A program made the translations under genes and the position numbers. Of a stretch of DNA of 10,630 nt, positions 6,567 through 10,630 are shown piece after piece; position 1 is the stretch's first letter; each line of letters starts with the position of its first letter. Under the pieces are notes generated by a model that worked only from the letters and a program-made list of their open reading frames with translations, searched no databases and had not been told where the DNA came from. The stretch is from an uncultured Pseudomonadota bacterium (GTDB lineage: Bacteria > Pseudomonadota > Gammaproteobacteria > Methylococcales > Methylomonadaceae), in contig CAIUWU010000058.1 in NCBI GenBank assembly GCA_903902945.1, positions 1 through 10,630 of the forward strand. The letters run 5' to 3'.

Positions 6567-6595
6567 GTCACACCTTATTTTTGAAATTTTATAGA
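6567..6595 (+). promoter_or_regulatory. Possible weak internal promoter before lysS
   Basis: GTCACA (6567-6572) and TATAGA (6590-6595) have a 17-bp spacer in an AT-rich gap between prfB and lysS. The -35 match is only four of six. It may allow lysS expression independent of prfB. Confidence 0.25.
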
Positions 6596-6606
6596 TTGTC
6601 ATAGCC

Positions 6607-8103
6607 ATGTCAGAACTCGAACACGACGAACAAGAACAGATTAAACAGCGCCGCGAAAAACTGAGCGCCCTGCGCGAAGAAGGCATCGCGTTTCCGACCG
6701 ATTTCCGCCGTAATGTCATTGCCGGTCAGGTGTTAGCTGAATATGGTGACAAAAGCGAAGAAGCGTTATTGGTCGAACCGGTGCGGGTCAAGATTGCCGG
6801 TCGGATGATGACTCGCCGGATCATGGGTAAAGCCAGTTTCTGCCATTTGCAGGATATGTCGGGTCAGATTCAGGTTTATGTGGCGCGCGATAATCTGCCG
6901 GAAGGTGTGTATAACGACCAGTTCAAAAAATGGGACATCGGCGACATTATCGGTGCCGAAGGTGTGCTGTTTAAAACCAAGGTCGGTGAACTCAGTGTCA
7001 AGGTGGATGATATTCGTCTGCTGACTAAGGCGTTGCGGCCATTGCCGGAAAAATTCCACGGTATCGCCGATCAGGAAATCAAATATCGTCAGCGTTATCT
7101 GGATCTGATCATGAGTCAGGAGGCGCGCAACACCTTTGTGATGCGTTCCAAGATTGTCGCCTATATTCGTGATTTTCTGACGGCGCGTGATTTTCTGGAA
7201 GTCGAAACCCCGATGATGCAAGTCATCCCCGGTGGCGCCACCGCACGACCTTTCACCACTTTCCACAATGCCCTGGATATGGATTTGTATCTGCGGATTG
7301 CCCCGGAGCTGTATCTGAAACGGCTGGTGGTCGGTGGTTTTGAACGGGTGTTCGAAATCAACCGTAACTTCCGTAATGAAGGCTTATCCACCCGCCATAA
7401 TCCAGAGTTCACCATGCTGGAGTTTTATCAGGCCTATGCCGAATACGGCGAACTGATGGATCTCACCGAAGCAATGTTAAAAGGCATAGCCGAGGATATC
7501 GTTGGTAGCCAGGTGATCGAGTATCAGGGTGATCAATACGACTTCGGCAAGCCGTTTGCCCGTATGACGGTGATTGAATCGATTCTGCATTTCAACCCTG
7601 AACTGACACTGGCAGATTTAAACAGCCGTGAAGCGGCGGTCAAGGTGGCAGAAAATCTGAAAATTCCGGTCAAGGACAGTTACGGTCTGGGTAAGGTGCA
7701 GATCGAAATTTTCGAAAAAACCGTTGAACATCGTCTGATGCAACCGACTTTCATTACCGCTTATCCGGTGGAAGTATCACCGTTGGCGCGCCGTAATGAT
7801 AACGACCCGCATGTGACGGACCGTTTTGAGTTTTTTGTCGGTGGCCGGGAAATTGCCAATGGCTTTACCGAGCTCAACGACGCCGAAGATCAGGCCGAAC
7901 GGTTCCAGAAACAAGTCGAGGAAAAAGAAGCCGGCGACAACGAAGCCATGCATTTCGATGCCGATTACATTACCGCGCTGGAACACGGTATGCCGCCGAC
8001 TGCCGGCGAGGGAATCGGGATCGATCGGCTGGTGATGCTGTTTACCAATTCGCCCAGTATTCGCGATGTGTTGTTGTTTCCGCACATGCGTCCGAAAAAC
8101 TGA
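6607..8103 (+). CDS. lysS: Lysyl-tRNA synthetase, class II
   Basis: This enzyme charges tRNA-Lys with lysine in an ATP-dependent reaction in the cytoplasm. The 498-residue length is normal for bacterial class II LysRS. An N-terminal OB-fold anticodon-binding domain covers about residues 60-145. The catalytic domain follows, with FLEVETPMMQ (196-205, motif 1 region), GGATARPF (209-216), motif 2 FEINRNFRNEG (249-259) followed by TRHNPEFTMLEFYQAY, and motif 3 GIGIDRLVML (469-478). All expected motifs are intact. No strong ribosome binding site is visible before ATG 6607. The stop overlaps the next gene by one base (TGATG), so the small membrane protein is probably translationally coupled to lysS. 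Confidence 0.98.
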   Translation: MSELEHDEQEQIKQRREKLSALREEGIAFPTDFRRNVIAGQVLAEYGDKSEEALLVEPVRVKIAGRMMTRRIMGKASFCHLQDMSGQIQVYVARDNLPEGVYNDQFKKWDIGDIIGAEGVLFKTKVGELSVKVDDIRLLTKALRPLPEKFHGIADQEIKYRQRYLDLIMSQEARNTFVMRSKIVAYIRDFLTARDFLEVETPMMQVIPGGATARPFTTFHNALDMDLYLRIAPELYLKRLVVGGFERVFEINRNFRNEGLSTRHNPEFTMLEFYQAYAEYGELMDLTEAMLKGIAEDIVGSQVIEYQGDQYDFGKPFARMTVIESILHFNPELTLADLNSREAAVKVAENLKIPVKDSYGLGKVQIEIFEKTVEHRLMQPTFITAYPVEVSPLARRNDNDPHVTDRFEFFVGGREIANGFTELNDAEDQAERFQKQVEEKEAGDNEAMHFDADYITALEHGMPPTAGEGIGIDRLVMLFTNSPSIRDVLLFPHMRPKN

Positions 8104-8408
8104 TGCCAGGCTCGGCAACTTACAGTTTTTTGCTGACAGTCGCGCTGCTCGCGGCCAATTTGCCTTGGCTGACCGAACGCTTTCTGCTGACGGTCACCCT
8201 CACTAAAACCGCTGCCTGGCGCTGGCTGGAATGGCTGTCGTATTACGGGCTGACGGCATTGCTGGCGGTTGCGCTGGAATATCAGGCAACCGGCACGCTT
8301 TATCATCAGACCTGGGAATTTTATGTGGCGACTCTATGTCTGTTTGCGGTGTTTGCCTTGCCGGGATTTATTTACCATTACGATTTAAGGAAAAGTCTCA
8401 AGCGCTAA
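8103..8408 (+). CDS. DUF2818 family small inner-membrane protein
   Basis: This 101-residue protein has three hydrophobic segments, at about residues 6-22, 43-59 and 72-91, and a basic C-terminus (DLRKSLKR). The blocks AANLPWLTER near the start and WEFYVATLCLFAVFALPGFIY near the end match my recollection of the DUF2818 family, proteobacterial membrane proteins often met beside respiratory complex I genes. Its function is unknown to me. Here it overlaps the lysS stop by one base instead of neighbouring nuo genes. Assignment to the family is by eye. Confidence 0.75.
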   Translation: MPGSATYSFLLTVALLAANLPWLTERFLLTVTLTKTAAWRWLEWLSYYGLTALLAVALEYQATGTLYHQTWEFYVATLCLFAVFALPGFIYHYDLRKSLKR

Positions 8409-8446
8409 GTCTGTTTGGTGCTTGTGCCGATTATTAGAGGAATATT

Positions 8447-8932
8447 ATGAGCGTTGATGCCAATCAATTTAAGAATGCACTGAAACTGTGGGCCAGTGGC
8501 GTGACTGTGGTCACCGCCTACTCAGAAGCTGAAGGTCCCAAGGGTATGACGGTTACTGCCTTCAGCAGTGTATCGGCTGAACCGCCACAAGTGTTGGTAT
8601 GTCTGAATCAGTCGGCCGATACCGGGGCTTTGATTCAGGATCAGAAAACTTTTGCGGTGAATGTGCTTAATGCCGATCAGCAAACAGTGTCCAATCAGTT
8701 TGCCGGTGGCAGCAATCAGCAGGAACGTTTTGCCAATGTCGACTGGGAGGCGGGTGTCACGGGTGCGCCGCTGTTGAATCAGGCAATTGCCAGTCTGGAA
8801 TGTAGGCTGGTTGAACAGGTTAAGGCTGGCAGTCACTGGATTGTGATCGGTGAGGTACAGGCTGTACATTGCCGCGAAGGTGAGCCTTTGCTGTATTTCA
8901 ATTCAGCCTACCGGGAACTGGCGGCGGGTTAA
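8447..8932 (+). CDS. Flavin reductase-like FMN-binding protein
   Basis: This 161-residue protein spans one flavin reductase-like split-barrel domain. Matching blocks are LWASGVTVVTA (14-24), KGMTVTAFSSVSAEPPQVLVCLNQSA (32-57), FAVNVLNADQ, GAPLLNQAIASLECRL and the closing SHWIVIGEVQ...PLLYFNSAYREL. Relatives such as HpaC and NtaB use NAD(P)H to reduce free FMN or FAD for a partner monooxygenase; others bind flavin in different roles. No monooxygenase gene is in the window, so the partner and exact substrate are unknown. The ATG has a strong AGAGGA ribosome binding site (8436-8441). A 38-bp gap separates it from the DUF2818 gene and shows nothing convincing beyond this site. The stop overlaps the convergent neighbour by 4 bp. 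Confidence 0.88.
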   Translation: MSVDANQFKNALKLWASGVTVVTAYSEAEGPKGMTVTAFSSVSAEPPQVLVCLNQSADTGALIQDQKTFAVNVLNADQQTVSNQFAGGSNQQERFANVDWEAGVTGAPLLNQAIASLECRLVEQVKAGSHWIVIGEVQAVHCREGEPLLYFNSAYRELAAG

Positions 8933-9369
8933 ACCACACTGCGGATGGCATTGCTGCTCAGATAATCGACAAAATCGCCGGATAGTATGCGGGGTTTATC
9001 GGCAATGCTGTGATTGAACAGATAAACCCAGGCTGGCAGCCGGTCACCGTTGTTATGAGTCACTGTCAGCTGTTGGCGCCGATATTCATGCGGTTCAGCG
9101 AAAGCGGCGCTGCATTGTTCATAATGATCCAGACAGGCAAATAGGCGATTGTGATCGCTGATCCGGTAAATTTCACCCCAGACCCGGTCGCTGTCCAGAT
9201 GCGAGGCGACGGCGCCGGGATAGTGATCAATCCGGTACAACACGGCCTGAATAAAGCCGTTACCCACCCAGTGGCAATAGCGGCACATTTCGCCATGTTC
9301 GCTGCGACCCGCTGCTTTACGCAGGCTGCCGTAGACAAACAAATAATCATCCGTAAGGAAATCAGTCAT
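8929..9369 (-). CDS. Gamma-glutamylcyclotransferase-like family protein
   Basis: This 146-residue protein has the GGCT/AIG2/YtfP fold. The substrate loop FVYGSLR is at 11-17, YPGA at 50-53, and the probable catalytic glutamate E84 lies in CLDHYEQC. EYRR (95-98) and AWVYLFN (113-119) follow, then SGDFVDYL near the end, all typical of the family. Members cyclise gamma-glutamyl amines or peptides to 5-oxoproline, but many bacterial members have no proven substrate, so I give no specific reaction. The ATG at 9369 lacks a clear ribosome binding site. It is divergent from hrpA with a 31-bp gap and convergent with the flavin reductase gene, sharing the bases TTAA at the two stops. Confidence 0.88.
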   Translation of the reverse strand: MTDFLTDDYLFVYGSLRKAAGRSEHGEMCRYCHWVGNGFIQAVLYRIDHYPGAVASHLDSDRVWGEIYRISDHNRLFACLDHYEQCSAAFAEPHEYRRQQLTVTHNNGDRLPAWVYLFNHSIADKPRILSGDFVDYLSSNAIRSVV

Positions 9370-9400
9370 TGTTCAAACTTAGTTGGTTGTTAGTTAGCGT

Positions 9401-10630
9401 ATGTCGGCTCACGATACTTTAAAGCAATTGCTCAAACAGCTTCCGGGCTGTATGAATGGCGACCGCCATCATTTCAAGCGGCAGCTGGATCGCCTGCGTT
9501 CGCAATTAGGCAAAGCCGAGGACATTAATCCAGGCTTGCAACAACTCCGCAGCAAGATCGAAGCGTCTGTCAGCCGCAGTCAGCAGCGCCGTGCCTCGAT
9601 ACCGGTGATTGATTATCCTGATTTGCCGGTTACTGCCAAGAAAGATGATATTGCAGCCTTGATAGGTCAGCATCAGGTGGTGATCGTGTGTGGTGAAACC
9701 GGTTCCGGAAAAACCACTCAGCTACCGAAAATCTGTCTGGAGATCGGGCGGGGTATCACTGGTCTGATTGGTCATACCCAGCCGCGCCGGATTGCCGCCC
9801 GTACCGTGGCAAATCGTATCGCCGAAGAGCTGGGCCAGCCTATCGGTCAGGCGGTGGGCTATAAAGTCAGGTTTCACGATAAAACCCATCCGCAATCATT
9901 GGTCAAGCTAATGACCGACGGGATTCTGCTGGCAGAATCCCAGCATGATCCGTATCTGAATCAGTATGACACCCTGATCATCGATGAAGCGCATGAACGC
10001 AGTCTGAATATTGATTTTTTGCTCGGCTATCTGAAATGGTTGCTGCCCAAGCGCCCTGATCTGAAGCTGATCATTACTTCTGCGACCATCGACCCGGAGC
10101 GCTTTGCCAAGCATTTCGGCAATGCGCCTATCGTTAATGTCTCCGGGCGGACTTTTCCGGTTGAAATCCGCTACCGGCCGATCGAGCTGATTGAAGAAGA
10201 TGACGAAACTTCCGCCGATTTGCAACAAGCCATTCTCGATGCAGTTGATGAGCTGTATCGGGATTTACCCGGCGATATTCTGATTTTTCTCAGCGGGGAA
10301 CACGAAATTCGCGAAACCACCGAGTCGCTGCGTAAGCATCATCACAGCAGTCGCTATGAGATTCTGCCGTTATATTCCAAGCTGAGTACCACTGAGCAGG
10401 ATCGGGTTTTCAAGCCGCAGGGCAACAAGCCGCGTATTGTGCTAGCGACCAATGTCGCCGAAACTTCGCTGACTGTGCCAGGAATACGCTGCGTGATCGA
10501 TTCCGGTCATGCCCGTATCAGCCGTTATAGTCATAAGAGTAAAATCCAGCGTCTGCCGATCGAACGGGTCTCACAAGCCAGCCGGTCTTCGTGGTATATT
10601 CGCTTCCCTGTTCCGACTTTTCCGGTAGTA
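9401..10630 (+). CDS. hrpA: ATP-dependent RNA helicase HrpA (3' end missing or disrupted)
   Basis: This is a DEAH-box helicase, implicated in mRNA processing and rescue of stalled ribosomes. Up to 410 codons are visible of a family near 1300 residues. An N-terminal region (1-80) resembles E. coli HrpA. The core motifs follow: GETGSGKTTQLPK (motif I, 98-110), TQPRRIAARTVANRIAEE (Ia), VGYKVRFHD, DEAH (195-198), SAT (227-229), SGRTFPVE, DILIFLSGE (motif IV region) and ATNVAETSLTVPG (V). Similarity holds to LPIERVSQAS (codon ending 10582). Motif VI (QRxGRxGR) should then follow, but the last 16 codons read RSSWYIRFPVPTFPVV and match nothing expected. The frame stays open to the window edge. This may be an insertion, a rearrangement or an assembly junction. 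No ribosome binding site is apparent before ATG 9401. Confidence 0.93.
   Translation, partial: MSAHDTLKQLLKQLPGCMNGDRHHFKRQLDRLRSQLGKAEDINPGLQQLRSKIEASVSRSQQRRASIPVIDYPDLPVTAKKDDIAALIGQHQVVIVCGETGSGKTTQLPKICLEIGRGITGLIGHTQPRRIAARTVANRIAEELGQPIGQAVGYKVRFHDKTHPQSLVKLMTDGILLAESQHDPYLNQYDTLIIDEAHERSLNIDFLLGYLKWLLPKRPDLKLIITSATIDPERFAKHFGNAPIVNVSGRTFPVEIRYRPIELIEEDDETSADLQQAILDAVDELYRDLPGDILIFLSGEHEIRETTESLRKHHHSSRYEILPLYSKLSTTEQDRVFKPQGNKPRIVLATNVAETSLTVPGIRCVIDSGHARISRYSHKSKIQRLPIERVSQASRSSWYIRFPVPTFPVV
10583..10630. other. Non-homologous 48-bp tail at the window end
   Basis: From 10583 the sequence stops encoding HrpA in any of the three forward frames. One frame reads GLRGIFASLFRLFR then stop, the other VFVVYSLPCSDFSGS. 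A simple frameshift is thus excluded for this stretch. It may be the edge of an inserted element or a chimeric contig end; 48 bases are too few to identify it. Confidence 0.55.

Noticed and set aside
6766..7266. 166-residue minus-strand open frame within lysS
   Set aside because: It lies opposite the conserved LysRS catalytic and OB-fold coding sequence and its translation resembles no family.
1..10630. Search for tRNA genes, CRISPR arrays, toxin-antitoxin or phage genes
   Set aside because: No cloverleaf pattern, spaced direct repeats or matching protein motifs were seen; the window is core metabolic and translation genes.

Overview
This window looks like ordinary chromosome from a gammaproteobacterium of roughly balanced GC content. 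RsmJ, a proteobacterial HrpA, the prfB-lysS gene pair and a DUF2818 membrane protein all fit that placement. The SufU-type scaffold next to SufS, plus a Rieske ferredoxin, suggests a lineage outside the enterics. A methanotroph or related order is possible, but I hold that only as a weak inference.

Layout. (1) Positions 1-2691, plus strand: the 3' end of a SUF iron-sulfur cluster operon. It holds sufS (start outside the window), sufU, the 16S rRNA methyltransferase gene rsmJ and a small Rieske [2Fe-2S] ferredoxin, all packed with 1-nt overlaps or gaps of a few bases. (2) 2787-3581, plus: lgt, the lipoprotein diacylglyceryl transferase, behind a 95-bp gap with a possible promoter. (3) 3578-5071, minus: zwf, glucose-6-phosphate dehydrogenase, convergent with lgt and sharing 4 bp at the stop codons. 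(4) 5072-5461: a 390-bp divergent intergenic region with several inverted repeats and -10-like boxes for both flanking genes. (5) 5462-8408, plus: prfB (RF2, here without the programmed frameshift), lysS and a DUF2818 inner-membrane protein. (6) 8447-8932, plus: a flavin reductase-like protein with a strong ribosome binding site. (7) 8929-9369, minus: a gamma-glutamylcyclotransferase-like protein, convergent with the previous gene and sharing 4 bp. (8) 9401 to the end, plus: the N-terminal part of hrpA, a DEAH-box RNA helicase.

Functionally the window combines Fe-S biogenesis (SufS supplies sulfur, SufU relays it, the Rieske protein is a likely client or electron carrier), rRNA methylation and translation (RsmJ, RF2, LysRS, HrpA), envelope lipoprotein maturation (Lgt) and NADPH production (Zwf). 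I found no tRNA, rRNA, CRISPR array, complete insertion sequence or defence system.

The points most worth a second look are: the abrupt loss of HrpA similarity in the last 48 bases, exactly where helicase motif VI should appear; the single-frame prfB; a Glu-to-Gly change in the Zwf active-site signature; a perfect 11-bp-arm palindrome at the end of zwf; and the structured intergenic region upstream of prfB.
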